Shown piece after piece: positions 1 through 8,201 of a stretch of 51,355 bases of DNA. The notes below the pieces were generated by a model that made no database searches, had not been told where the DNA came from, and saw only the letters and a program-made list of their open reading frames with translations. The position numbers and the translations under genes were made by a program. Every line of letters begins with the position of its first letter. The first letter of the stretch is position 1. This DNA comes from an uncultured Clostridia bacterium. Its GTDB lineage: Bacteria > Bacillota > Clostridia > Oscillospirales > Oscillospiraceae. The DNA is taken from positions 1 to 51,355 of the forward strand of contig CAMHMZ010000016.1 of NCBI GenBank assembly GCA_946186375.1, written 5' to 3'.

Positions 1-55
1 AGCACAGCGGACTCTGACTCCGTATGTGAGGGTTCGAATCCTTCTCCCGCTGCCA
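1..55 (+). tRNA. tRNA-Gln (anticodon CTG), 5' truncated by window edge
   Basis: The 3' half of a tRNA is visible. The anticodon stem GCGGA/TCCGT encloses the 7-nt loop CTCTGAC, which has T at position 33 and anticodon CTG (Gln). The T-arm is GAGGG-TTCGAAT-CCTTC at 28-44, followed by acceptor strand TCCCGCT, discriminator G and an encoded CCA ending at 55. The D-arm and the 5' acceptor strand lie outside the window. A factor-independent terminator follows directly. The last 29 nt recur exactly at 311-339. Confidence 0.9.
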
Positions 56-56
56 C

Positions 57-94
57 GTCGTCGCGGACTGCATATCGTTCGCGACGACTTTTTT
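57..94 (+). terminator. Rho-independent terminator after tRNA-Gln
   Basis: A 9-bp stem GTCGTCGCG (57-65) / CGCGACGAC (80-88) is followed by six T residues. It starts one base past the tRNA CCA end, so it ends the tRNA transcript. Confidence 0.9.
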
Positions 95-310
95 ATGCCC
101 TGCATCAAAAAGTCATCTCTCACTCATTCCGTCGCTCCTCCTTTCAAAACCAAAACGGGCGCGGTCGCTCCGCGCCTCGTCGACAACTTCGGCTCTCCGC
201 TGCGCCGCGTTTCGGTTTTGTCAAGGACGGGCTGTTTTTGTTTATCAGAGGGTCGAACGGGATTCGAACCCTCACATGGTTACAATCGCGTCGCGCAGCG
301 CCGAAGGCGC

Positions 311-339
311 TGAGGGTTCGAATCCTTCTCCCGCTGCCA
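311..339 (+). repeat. Exact second copy of the tRNA-Gln 3' end (att-like direct repeat)
   Basis: These 29 nt are identical to positions 27-55: T-arm, acceptor 3' strand, discriminator and CCA. No anticodon arm precedes them, so this is not a second tRNA. Duplicated tRNA 3' ends are the usual scar of tyrosine-recombinase integration (attL/attR). The 255 bp between the copies hold no integrase or other gene. The minus strand at about 245-270 contains a further T-loop-like TTCGAAT, so a decayed integration site is the best reading. A chance duplication of the tRNA tail with its terminator cannot be excluded. Confidence 0.75.
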
Positions 340-341
340 GC

Positions 342-381
342 AAAAAAGCGTCTTTTGTCTATTGACAAAAGGCGCTTTTTT
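342..381. terminator. Bidirectional terminator after the tRNA-end copy
   Basis: A long AT-rich stem of AAAAAAGCG and CTTTTGTC pairs with GACAAAAG and CGCTTTTTT around a TATT loop. It ends in T6, and its A-run makes it work on the minus strand too. It follows the duplicated tRNA 3' end by 2 nt, copying the arrangement after the real tRNA but with a different sequence. Confidence 0.85.
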
Positions 382-385
382 GAAT

Positions 386-561
386 GATGTGTTCCGCTGC
401 GCGGAACGTGATGCGCTCTGCGAGCGTGATGTATGCTTCACAAGTGATGTGCGCTTCGCGCGTGAAAAGCGGAACACATCCCATCACTTTGCGGCAAAGC
501 CGCAAAGCATCACTGGTTGCCAAGCAAACAGCATCACTTGCGCCAGCGGCGCAAGCATCAC
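386..561. repeat. Array of small hairpins separated by GTGATG/CATCAC tags
   Basis: The left half is enclosed by a perfect 12-bp inverted repeat, GATGTGTTCCGC (386-397) / GCGGAACACATC (469-480). Inside are short hairpins such as CGCTCTGCGAGCG, each followed by GTGATG or TGATG. The right half has CATCAC at 482, 508, 532 and 556, a period of 24-26 nt. Between these tags lie hairpins of different sequence, for example TTTGCGGCAAAGCCGCAAA and CTTGCGCCAGCGGCGCAAG. The tags are constant while the stems vary. No protein-coding character is visible. Confidence 0.7.
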
Positions 562-610
562 CGAATGATCCGCGTGCTGTCATCCCCTAAAAGCCCAGAC
601 GCTGCGCGCT

Positions 611-636
611 GTCATCCTGAGCGAAGCGAAGGATCT
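611..636. repeat. Dispersed intergenic repeat (GTCATCCTGAGCGAAG family)
   Basis: The string GTCATCCTGAGCGAAGCGAA and the GGATCT after it match a short motif I know as very frequent in intergenic DNA of many gut bacteria. It is a single copy in this window and lies in non-coding DNA between the hairpin array and the next promoter. Its function is unknown. Confidence 0.55.
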
Positions 637-857
637 TATAACCCTTCCCGCCGCACGGCGACGTGCCGTTTTGCTGCTGCAGGCAGAGCGCACGCAGCGA
701 AAATGTCAGCATGAAATGCACAAAACGGCCTTTTTTCGGTAAAACCTGCAGGATCTTGTCTTCTGTGGGCGCCCGGGGGAGGAAGTTAGCTTCCGCATAT
801 CACTGGAGATGCGCACAAAAAAATGCGCATGCATTTAGTAATTGTGCATAATTTCAC

Positions 858-885
858 TTGACTGTTTTTGTCGAAAAGCTATAAT
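858..885 (+). promoter_or_regulatory. Strong sigma-A-type promoter
   Basis: TTGACT (858-863) and TATAAT (880-885) are 16 bp apart, close to consensus. Transcription should start near 892, giving a leader of about 125 nt before the ATG at 1018. The leader contains a CGACCGA/TCGGTCG hairpin and further GC-rich pairing, so it may fold. I do not recognise it as a known riboswitch or T-box. Confidence 0.8.
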
Positions 886-1017
886 ACGGGGCAAGACAGG
901 GGGACAAAAGAACGACCGAAAATCCAAGCGTCGGTCGACTGAACGTCTCACGCCGGGCACGAAGAGCGAAATCAAAACCGTGCTTTGGCGCTGTCAGGAA
1001 AGGAGCAAATACCCGGT

Positions 1018-1167
1018 ATGAAAAACAGCAAAAAGAATTTTTCCCAGTCCATGCGCAGCTTCCTGCGTGACGGCTTCATGCTTTACGCGGCCGCCAACAA
1101 TTGTTTCCCGATGAATGTCGATCTGATGGAGCTTTACCGTCAGTCGATCGACGAGGAGACGAACTGA
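1018..1167 (+). CDS. Small protein of unknown function (49 aa)
   Basis: I do not recognise this protein. The ATG at 1018 is preceded at good spacing by the ribosome-binding site AAAGGAG (about 1000-1006). The product begins MKNSKKNFSQSMRSFLRDGF and ends in an acidic tail, ELYRQSIDEETN. It is basic at the N-terminus, moderately hydrophobic in the middle, and has no signal peptide or clear membrane helix. A near-consensus promoter at 858-885 and a strong terminator at 1311-1352 make it a self-contained transcription unit, which supports a real gene despite its size. An ATG-like alternative start at 985 lacks a ribosome-binding site. Confidence 0.6.
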   Translation: MKNSKKNFSQSMRSFLRDGFMLYAAANNCFPMNVDLMELYRQSIDEETN

Positions 1168-1610
1168 GGAAAAATCGCAGCGGCGAAGGCTTCGAAGAGA
1201 GGCCGGCCCTGCGTCGGTCGACAAAAAAACAGGCAAGTCCGCGGCTGCTCCGGCGTCGGTTTTCCGATACGAACAGGAGCGCCCGGCGGACAGTGCCGAT
1301 CATACATGAGGAAGATGATCTGCCCCCTTCGGCGCAGGTCATCTTTCTTTTTTGGCCGCAAAAGAGAGACGCGCGGCCTTCGCAGCGGATCCGTGCGCCG
1401 TGCCGCGCCGAAAGAGCCCCGGCGTCGTCTGCCTTCCGGCCCACCCGTGCGTACAGGCTGCCCGCATCAAAAAGCCATCCCGCGTTCTTCCCGCTTCCGC
1501 CGCCTGCCGCCCGTCAAACGGCTGTTTTGTTGTGTACAAACTCTTGCTTTGTGCGGCTTTTTGAGTAAAATAGAAATGGTATACGGGTTCCGCGCCGTAT
1601 GACATGTTGA
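1168..1610. other. Gene-free stretch between the small gene and defence island 1
   Basis: Apart from the terminator at 1311-1352 I see no supported gene here. Open frames on both strands are Arg/Pro/Ser-rich GC shadows without ribosome-binding sites. Composition falls from GC-rich to AT-rich near 1530, just before the DUF4143 remnant, which marks the likely left edge of the acquired island. Confidence 0.5.
1311..1352 (+). terminator. Rho-independent terminator of the 49-aa gene
   Basis: The stem AAGATGATCTGC / GCAGGTCATCTT has one bulge, a CCCCTTCGGC-type loop and a following CTTTTTT run. The partly symmetric arms would also slow transcription on the minus strand. Confidence 0.85.
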
Positions 1611-1611
1611 A

Positions 1612-1800
1612 ATGTGTATTTTTCTCAGGGCATATTCTGTTGAAAAGTGCATGGCCGCCCTGAGCGCTTTTGTGAAAAACGAGGATTATCATGTAAAGAA
1701 GGCCTATGTTCTGTCCAACACCCGCGAGCTCACAACAAACGGCAAGATCACCTATATCCCGATCTATGATGTGATGTTCTTGGGGGCAGATATACAATAA
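1612..1800 (+). pseudogene. 3' remnant of a DUF4143-type AAA ATPase
   Basis: From about 1657 to 1791 the frame encodes ALSAFVKNEDYHVKKAYVLS followed by a TTNGKIT...PIYDVMFLGAD ending. This matches the last 45 or so residues of the intact ATPase at 45958-47301 residue for residue with few changes; DNA identity is roughly 80%. Everything upstream (Walker A and B, helicase-like lobe, nuclease-like domain) is missing. The first codons of the open frame (1612-1650) do not match the intact gene, so the breakpoint lies near 1650. The remnant sits 27 bp before the TIR gene, exactly where the intact copy sits relative to its own downstream gene. Confidence 0.85.
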
Positions 1801-1826
1801 GAAATGATAGTATTAGAGGGATAAAA

Positions 1827-2732
1827 ATGAGTGTTGAACAATACCAGAAGACTGTAAACAGCCTCGACAAAGAAATAGCGGATTTGGAAAAGAAAAAAGC
1901 AGCCGCGGATAAAAAAGCAGCTGAGGAACAAGGTCGGGCTGCACGGGTTTCGATCAGTAAAACTGCATCTCCTGCAACAATCAGGAGTAAAATGAGCGAG
2001 ATTCAGCGACACGAAGAAGCCGCAAGAAAAGCAGCTAATGAAAGTGCAGATTTGCAGAAGAAGATTGCCGATAAACGAACTAAGCGAAATGAAGCATACT
2101 TAAGACTTCAGCGTGAAGAGCAGAATGAACGAAAAAAAGAAAGCCGCGCACAAGAGAGAAGAATTAGCAATCTTCAGCAAGAATATGAAAAGAGAATTGC
2201 TGAACTCGAAAACGCCGCTATTCCAGTTAATACGATTCTAGAAAGCAACACGGATACATTGCCCGAATACGATGTGTTTATCTCTCATGCATGGGAAGAT
2301 AAAGAATCATTTGTAGATGAGTTCGTTCAAGCGCTCCGAGATCGAGGAGTCAAGGTTTGGTATGACACCACGCAGATAAAATGGGGAGATTCAATGCGAA
2401 AGAGAATAGATGATGGCCTTCGCCAATCGAGATTTGGAGTCGCAATTCTATCGCCCAACTATATAGCTGATGGAAAGTACTGGACGAAAGCGGAATTGGA
2501 TGGGCTTTTTCAACTGGAGAGTATTAATGGGAAGAAACTGCTTCCAATTTGGCATAATCTGACGAAAAAACAAGTAGCTGAGTTTAGCCCCATCATTGCC
2601 GGGAAACTTGCAATGTCAACTGCGATGTTTACGCCAGATGAAATAGCAGAGGAACTGAAAAATCTTCTTCCTGAAGCGAATTCGAATAGAGATGACAGCG
2701 ATACGGATATAATCGAGGCATTGTTGAATTAA
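1827..2732 (+). CDS. Coiled-coil TIR-domain protein, putative NADase defence effector
   Basis: This 301-residue protein has two parts. Residues 1-135 are almost entirely Lys/Glu/Ala/Arg-rich heptads, a long coiled coil. Residues 148-280 form a TIR domain beginning YDVFISHAWEDKESFVDEF, with VKVWYDTTQIKWGDSM, the SRFGVAILSPNYI strand and WTKAELDGLF. The Glu in the last motif is where the NADase catalytic residue of bacterial TIR domains lies. Bacterial TIR proteins commonly degrade NAD+ when phage infection is sensed (family knowledge). No Thoeris ThsA or CBASS cyclase is adjacent, so the trigger is unknown; the coiled coil may oligomerise or sense. A GAGGG ribosome-binding site precedes the ATG. 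The gene sits between the ATPase remnant and mod, and is more AT-rich than mod/res. Confidence 0.85.
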   Translation: MSVEQYQKTVNSLDKEIADLEKKKAAADKKAAEEQGRAARVSISKTASPATIRSKMSEIQRHEEAARKAANESADLQKKIADKRTKRNEAYLRLQREEQNERKKESRAQERRISNLQQEYEKRIAELENAAIPVNTILESNTDTLPEYDVFISHAWEDKESFVDEFVQALRDRGVKVWYDTTQIKWGDSMRKRIDDGLRQSRFGVAILSPNYIADGKYWTKAELDGLFQLESINGKKLLPIWHNLTKKQVAEFSPIIAGKLAMSTAMFTPDEIAEELKNLLPEANSNRDDSDTDIIEALLN

Positions 2733-2787
2733 GAAATCGTTTTATGTGATATGCAGAGGAACTAGCGGAAAACGGAGGAATTACACC

Positions 2788-4536
2788 ATGCCGACGCTTG
2801 AATGGATCGGAAAAGATAAAGTCATCAATCATCATCTGGATGTTCCGTACCGGGTGCTGGAGCGGAAGTACAGCTATGATGAGGCCGGACAGCATGACGA
2901 AGACAACGGCAGCGAGAACATGATCATCCACGGGGATAATCTGGACGCGCTGAAGTCCTTGCTGCCCCGTTACGAGGGCCGGGTCAAGTGCATCTATATC
3001 GATCCTCCGTACAACACCGGCAATGAGAAGTGGGTCTACAACGACAATGTGAACGATCCCCGCATCCTGAAATGGCTGGGGCAGGTGGTCGGTGCCGAGG
3101 GTGAGGATCTCTCCCGGCATGACAAGTGGCTGTGCATGATGTACCCGCGGCTGAAATTGCTGCAGCGGCTTCTCTCCGATGATGGCGTTATTTTCATTAG
3201 CATTGATGATGTCGAGTGCGCGAATCTGAAACTGATCTGCGATGAGGTCTTTGGTTCAAACTGCTTTGTATCTAATATTTCATGGCAACGTACATATTCC
3301 ACGCGTAATGACTCCAAAGGAATTGTGAACGAGGTCGAGCATATCCTTTGTTACGGCAAGCAGCCCGCTTGGAATCCCAGCAAACTTGCGCGAACAGAAG
3401 AAATGGATGCATTATATCGTTCGCCTGATGGAGATGAGCGGCCGTGGGCTAGCGATAATCCCTTCGCTCCTGGCGCAGCTACACATCCAGGAATGGTTTA
3501 TGCAATTCAACACCCAATAACTGGAGGTTTGCTGTATCCCCCCAACGGAAGATGCTGGACATATGGGCAAGATCAGATGCTCCGAATCATGCTTGAATGG
3601 TCTTTTTATGAACTCCGCCCCATTGACGATTACGAAAAACGTGTTTCAATTTGCGGTCAGTCGGAGACCGTGCCCAAAGAGATTAACGCGATAATGCTAG
3701 CAGGGCGCTGGGAAGATCTTTTCCCCAGAGCGGTTCAAAGATACCAAATCGGACATTGGCCTGCGCTGTATTTCACAAGTGGTGGAAAGGGCGGAATACG
3801 AAAGAAAACTTATTTAGACGATGTATCAGGTAAGCCCCCAACGAATTACTGGCCATATGATGACGCGGGTCATACAGATGAAGCTAAAAAGCTTTTAAAG
3901 GCGATTTTTGGAGGGCAATCACCATTTGACACGCCTAAGCCGCCTCGTCTGATCGAGCGTATTTTACAGATTGCTTCCGATCCCGACTCGGTCATTCTCG
4001 ATTCCTTCGCCGGTTCCGGCACGACTGCCCATGCGGTTCTGAACATGAACAAGGCAGACGGCGGGCATCGCCGGTTCATTCTTGTGGAGATGATGGACTA
4101 TGCCGACAGCATCACCGCGGAACGTGTCAAGCGCGTGATCGCCGGCTATGGTAGCGGACGGCAAGCCACGGAGGGAACAGGCGGCAGCTTCAGCTATTAT
4201 GAGCTGGGCGAGCCCTTGATGATCGGGGATGTGCTCAACGAGAGCGTCGGCGTGGACAAGATCCGGGAGTATGTCTATTTCACAGACACCAAGAGCCGCC
4301 TGCCGGAGGCACACACGGACGAGCCCTATTATCTTGGCCTGCATGTAAACAACGCCTATTATTTTTACTACGAGCGGGAAGCTGTCACCACGCTGAACCG
4401 GGAGTTCCTGCATACGATCCAAACCAAGGCCGACGCCTATGTGATCTACGCCGATCTCTGCACGCTCAGCGAGGAAGAGCTGGAGAAGTATCATATCACG
4501 TTCAAGAAGATTCCCCGCGACATCACAAAGCTCTAA
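2788..4536 (+). CDS. mod: Type III restriction-modification DNA methyltransferase (Mod)
   Basis: This 582-residue protein is an N6-adenine DNA methyltransferase that would form the recognition and modification subunit of a type III R-M complex. The catalytic motif YIDPPYNTG lies near residues 70-78, and the S-adenosylmethionine-binding motif LDSFAGSGTTAHAVL near 405-420. DPPY before FxGxG is the beta-class order used by Mod proteins. The region between them (about 150-390) is the likely target-recognition domain; it is AT-richer than the flanks, as expected for a swappable specificity region. The ATG at 2788 follows GGAGG at good spacing. Res starts 12 bp after the stop. A copy of the first 213 nt after the start codon is present at 48003-48215. 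Confidence 0.93.
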   Translation: MPTLEWIGKDKVINHHLDVPYRVLERKYSYDEAGQHDEDNGSENMIIHGDNLDALKSLLPRYEGRVKCIYIDPPYNTGNEKWVYNDNVNDPRILKWLGQVVGAEGEDLSRHDKWLCMMYPRLKLLQRLLSDDGVIFISIDDVECANLKLICDEVFGSNCFVSNISWQRTYSTRNDSKGIVNEVEHILCYGKQPAWNPSKLARTEEMDALYRSPDGDERPWASDNPFAPGAATHPGMVYAIQHPITGGLLYPPNGRCWTYGQDQMLRIMLEWSFYELRPIDDYEKRVSICGQSETVPKEINAIMLAGRWEDLFPRAVQRYQIGHWPALYFTSGGKGGIRKKTYLDDVSGKPPTNYWPYDDAGHTDEAKKLLKAIFGGQSPFDTPKPPRLIERILQIASDPDSVILDSFAGSGTTAHAVLNMNKADGGHRRFILVEMMDYADSITAERVKRVIAGYGSGRQATEGTGGSFSYYELGEPLMIGDVLNESVGVDKIREYVYFTDTKSRLPEAHTDEPYYLGLHVNNAYYFYYEREAVTTLNREFLHTIQTKADAYVIYADLCTLSEEELEKYHITFKKIPRDITKL

Positions 4537-4548
4537 GGAGGCGGAATC

Positions 4549-7164
4549 ATGGAACTGAAAACCTATCAGAAACAGGTCATGCGGGATCTCTCCGCCTATA
4601 TGAGCTCCGTCAACAGAAACGCGAATCTCTATTCCGCATGGCGCTCCTATTGGTTTGACAAGGATGTTGCCGTGGGAGTGGGTGGCGTTCCTCGGTACAA
4701 CAACGCCATCGACGGTGTGCCCCATATCTGCATGAAGGTGCCAACGGGCGGCGGCAAGACCTTTATGGCCTGCGCCTCGATCCGGCGGATCTTCGATGCC
4801 ATGCCGATCAACAAACCGCAGGTGGTGGTCTGGCTCGTCCCCAGCGATTCCATCCTGACGCAGACGATCCGCACCCTGTCGGACGTGAACCATCCTTACC
4901 GTCAGCGGCTGGATCAGGACTTCGCCGGACGCGTGGGCGTCTACACAAAAGAAATGCTGCTCAACGGGCAGAACTTCTCGCCGGATACCGTGCGGGAGAT
5001 GCTGACCGTCTGCATTATGAGCTACAGCTCGCTGCGCATCAACAGCCGCAACCGTGACGTCCGCAAGGTCTTCCAGGAAAACGGCAACCTGTTCCGCTTC
5101 GCTGAGTATTTTAAGGACGACGAGGCACTGCTGGCCGACACGCCGGACACGGCACTCATCCAGGTGCTGCGGCATTTGGAGCCGGTCGTCGTGGTGGATG
5201 AAAGCCACAACGCCGGATCGGATCTCAGCGTGGAGATGCTGAACAATCTGAATCCGTCCTTCGTACTGGATCTGACGGCTACCCCGAAAAGCAACAGCAA
5301 CATCATATCCTATGTGGACGCCCGCGAGCTGAAAAAGGAACACATGGTCAAGCTGCCGGTGGTGGTCTACAACCGCACCACCCGGCAGAGTGTGATCCAG
5401 GACGCGATCCAGCTCCGCGGCAGCATTGAACAGGACGCCATTCTGGAGGAGGAGGCAGGCGGAGCCTATATTCGCCCCATCGTCCTGTTCCAGGCGCAGC
5501 CGCGTACCGGTGAAAGCAGCGATACATACGACAAGATCAAGGCCATGCTGGTGGGCATGGGGATCCCCAAGGAGCAGATTGCCGTCAAAACCGCCGACGT
5601 GGACGATCTGAAGAATCAGGACTTGATGAGCCGCGACTGCCCGATCCGCTATATCATCACGGTCAACGCGCTGAAAGAGGGCTGGGACTGCCCCTTTGCC
5701 TACATTCTGGCGTCTCTTGCAAACCGGACTTCTACCGTTGACGTGGAGCAGATTCTGGGCCGTATTCTTCGCCAGCCCTACGCCAGGGAGCATAAGTCCA
5801 CTCTGCTGAATACATCTTATGTCTTGACAAACTCGGCAGATTTCCGGGACACCATCAACAAGATCGTCTCCGGCTTGAACAAGGCCGGTTTCAGTCGGAA
5901 GGACTACCGGATCGGCGAGGCCGCCGAACTGCCGCAGACGCCTGTCCCGCCTTCCGGCGTGCAGACGGTGTTGCCGCTTGATCCCGAACCGACCGCCGAT
6001 GATTTCAGCGACGTCAATCCGGAAGAGGTAAAGGCAGTCCTGGCAGGCGAGGCCCCAGGCACTTCCAATATTGCCAACATGATCCGAGTAGTGAATGATG
6101 TCGTTGACAATTACACAGATGCTCTGAATAACGAAAATGATTTCGGATTCACGGGAGGTGAGCTGGGAGATATGCTGAAACAGAATGCCATGCAGCCGCA
6201 GTATGCGGCCGAGGCTTCGGCGCTCCGTGTGCCGCAGTTCTTCCTCCACTCTATCCCGGATCTGTTCGGCGAGGAGTATGAGCTGCTGTCGCCGGAGAAC
6301 CTGTCCGAGGGCTTTTCGCTGGCCGGGCAGGACGCGAAAGTGTCCTTTGAGCTGGCAACCGGAGAGATGTACCGGGTCGATGTGGCCGAGACCGGCGAAG
6401 CAGTTCCCAAGTACCGCCGCGAGGATTCTGAGCTCAGCGAATATATCCGCGCGCGGCTGGCCAAGCTGCCGCCGGAGCAGAAGATCGAAAGATGCACCGG
6501 TATGATCTGCGATCAGATTAACCGCAACAATCGTTATGCCGCCTCGGAGATCAAGGACTATGTGCACTGGATTGTCGCCGGGATGACCGAGGACGAGCTG
6601 GCGGCCATGGAGACGGCGATCCCCACGTATGCGTTGAAGATTGCGGAAAAGATCAAGGGGCTGGAAGACGCCTATCGGGAACAGCAGTTCTTCCGCTGGC
6701 TGGATACCGGCAAGATCGTCTGTCGGGCAAACTATGCCCTGCCGCAGGTGATCACGCCGGCCGATATCATCGATTCTATTCCCAAATCTCTGTATGAAGC
6801 CGAGAAGGATGACATGAACAACGGTGAGCAGGATCTGATCGACGCCATCGTTCCTCTGGACAATGTGAAGTGGTGGCACCGGATCATAGAACGCAAAGGT
6901 TTTGTCCTGAACGGGTTCATTAACCATTATCCGGACTTTATGATCATGACCAAATCCGGCAAGCTTGTCCTGGTCGAGTACAAAGGCGATGACCGTGACA
7001 ACAGCGACAGCGAGCGCAAGCTAAAGCTGGGGCGCAGCTGGGCGTCGCTGGCAACAGCAACCGGCATGACTTGCAAGTATTTCATGGTGTTCAAAAACCG
7101 GAACTTTGGGATTGACGGCGCGTATATTCTGGATGACTTCGTGAGCGTGATGAGGGAACTGTAA
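4549..7164 (+). CDS. res: Type III restriction endonuclease subunit (Res)
   Basis: This 871-residue DEAD/DEAH-family ATPase is fused to a nuclease and partners with Mod to cleave unmodified DNA after ATP-driven communication along it. Visible motifs are Walker A VPTGGGKTFMA (near 65-75), the DESHN box VVVDESHNAGS (near 220), LTATPK, KEGWDCPFAYILAS, and motif VI VEQILGRILRQP. The C-terminus has YPDFMI...LVLVEYKGDD, a PD-(D/E)xK endonuclease site. No frame is broken, and length fits the family. It is co-transcribed with mod (12-bp gap, GGAGG before the ATG). The full motif set suggests an active enzyme. Confidence 0.93.
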   Translation: MELKTYQKQVMRDLSAYMSSVNRNANLYSAWRSYWFDKDVAVGVGGVPRYNNAIDGVPHICMKVPTGGGKTFMACASIRRIFDAMPINKPQVVVWLVPSDSILTQTIRTLSDVNHPYRQRLDQDFAGRVGVYTKEMLLNGQNFSPDTVREMLTVCIMSYSSLRINSRNRDVRKVFQENGNLFRFAEYFKDDEALLADTPDTALIQVLRHLEPVVVVDESHNAGSDLSVEMLNNLNPSFVLDLTATPKSNSNIISYVDARELKKEHMVKLPVVVYNRTTRQSVIQDAIQLRGSIEQDAILEEEAGGAYIRPIVLFQAQPRTGESSDTYDKIKAMLVGMGIPKEQIAVKTADVDDLKNQDLMSRDCPIRYIITVNALKEGWDCPFAYILASLANRTSTVDVEQILGRILRQPYAREHKSTLLNTSYVLTNSADFRDTINKIVSGLNKAGFSRKDYRIGEAAELPQTPVPPSGVQTVLPLDPEPTADDFSDVNPEEVKAVLAGEAPGTSNIANMIRVVNDVVDNYTDALNNENDFGFTGGELGDMLKQNAMQPQYAAEASALRVPQFFLHSIPDLFGEEYELLSPENLSEGFSLAGQDAKVSFELATGEMYRVDVAETGEAVPKYRREDSELSEYIRARLAKLPPEQKIERCTGMICDQINRNNRYAASEIKDYVHWIVAGMTEDELAAMETAIPTYALKIAEKIKGLEDAYREQQFFRWLDTGKIVCRANYALPQVITPADIIDSIPKSLYEAEKDDMNNGEQDLIDAIVPLDNVKWWHRIIERKGFVLNGFINHYPDFMIMTKSGKLVLVEYKGDDRDNSDSERKLKLGRSWASLATATGMTCKYFMVFKNRNFGIDGAYILDDFVSVMREL

Positions 7165-7199
7165 GCAGAAAGAGCCTGATTCAAGGAGCGAACTGTATT

Positions 7200-8156
7200 A
7201 TGCAAGAGATGACACATCGCCATACAAAAGAACTCGATATTTTCTATCGCGAGCACCGAGAGGCATGTACAAACTGTAGAAAGAAATTCCACGACGGTAT
7301 GTGTGCGCATGTGGGATATGTTCGCGGAAACAATCCTGCCGTGTTATGCGATGATTGCGCTGGAGAAATGATCGAGACAGTGGTACGGTATCATTGGACG
7401 GCACAGGAATATGAATCTCCAAATGGTAATAGCTCTCTATGGAGATATATCGATTTGGCAAAGTTTATACAGTTAATTGCAAGTAAAACCCTCTTTTTTG
7501 CTCCGGCAGATTCATTTGATGATCCATTTGAAGGAGCCAAAGGTATAGTATCCCGAAAAGGCAAATGGGATGATTTCTACATTGATTTTTTTCGAAAAGC
7601 TATTGCTACAGTTCCAGAAGTTGACGCAAAGAATCTGACAAAAGACGAAATCGAGGTTAATGCAAAACGATTATTATCAGAACTCAATATGAGTGGAGAA
7701 TATGATCGCAAACACACATTTATTAGTTGTTGGCATGAAAATGAATTTGAATCTGAAGCGATGTGGAAACTGTATTCAGCAAACTACAGGAATGCCGTTG
7801 CAGTTAAAACTACAGCTGCGAATCTTTACGAGGCATTAGGGAAAGACCCACGGATCGATATAGGAAAAGTAAAATACATTGATTTCAATAAGCGCTTTTC
7901 CTCTATTAATGGAGCATATTGGTATAAGAGAAAATCATTTGAATATGAACGAGAAGTACGTGCTGTTATGAAAATCTACTCATCCGATTCAAATGCAAAT
8001 TCTGTCCCAGTCGATATAGAGAAACTAATAAATCAAGTATATATTTCCCCATATGCTCCTTTGTGGTTCGAAGAGGTGGTAACATCTGTCATGCTTAGAT
8101 ACGATGTTAATAAGCCGGTTTTTCATTCTACTATGAACGACCAACCATTTTATTAA
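7200..8156 (+). CDS. DUF2971 family protein with N-terminal Cys-rich segment
   Basis: This 318-residue protein begins with a putative zinc-binding segment (CTNCRKKFHDGMCAH and VLCDDC, residues 21-60). The DUF2971 signature follows: LWRYIDLAKFIQLIASKTLF, then FAPADSFDDPFEGAKG near 100-110, and later SCWHENEFESEAMWKLYS and the YEREVRAVMK strand. DUF2971 proteins are of unknown biochemical function but recur in phage-defence islands. The Cys-rich head is not typical of the shortest family members. It starts 36 bp after res with AAGGAG upstream. The AT-rich composition, unlike GC-rich res, indicates a separate origin from the R-M genes. Confidence 0.75.
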   Translation: MQEMTHRHTKELDIFYREHREACTNCRKKFHDGMCAHVGYVRGNNPAVLCDDCAGEMIETVVRYHWTAQEYESPNGNSSLWRYIDLAKFIQLIASKTLFFAPADSFDDPFEGAKGIVSRKGKWDDFYIDFFRKAIATVPEVDAKNLTKDEIEVNAKRLLSELNMSGEYDRKHTFISCWHENEFESEAMWKLYSANYRNAVAVKTTAANLYEALGKDPRIDIGKVKYIDFNKRFSSINGAYWYKRKSFEYEREVRAVMKIYSSDSNANSVPVDIEKLINQVYISPYAPLWFEEVVTSVMLRYDVNKPVFHSTMNDQPFY

Positions 8157-8201
8157 TCTGTTTTGGACCTCTAATACTATTGTTTATTTGGAGAAAGACA
8201 T

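Noticed and set aside
240-310. Second tRNA gene between the two tRNA-Gln 3' ends
   Set aside because: Only a T-loop-like TTCGAAT is seen on the minus strand; no anticodon arm or matching acceptor strand can be drawn.
3964-6927. 987-codon open frame on the minus strand across mod and res
   Set aside because: It is antisense to res, whose frame carries all helicase and nuclease motifs. The antisense product is a His/Asp/Val/Ile-rich shadow with no domain and no ribosome-binding site.
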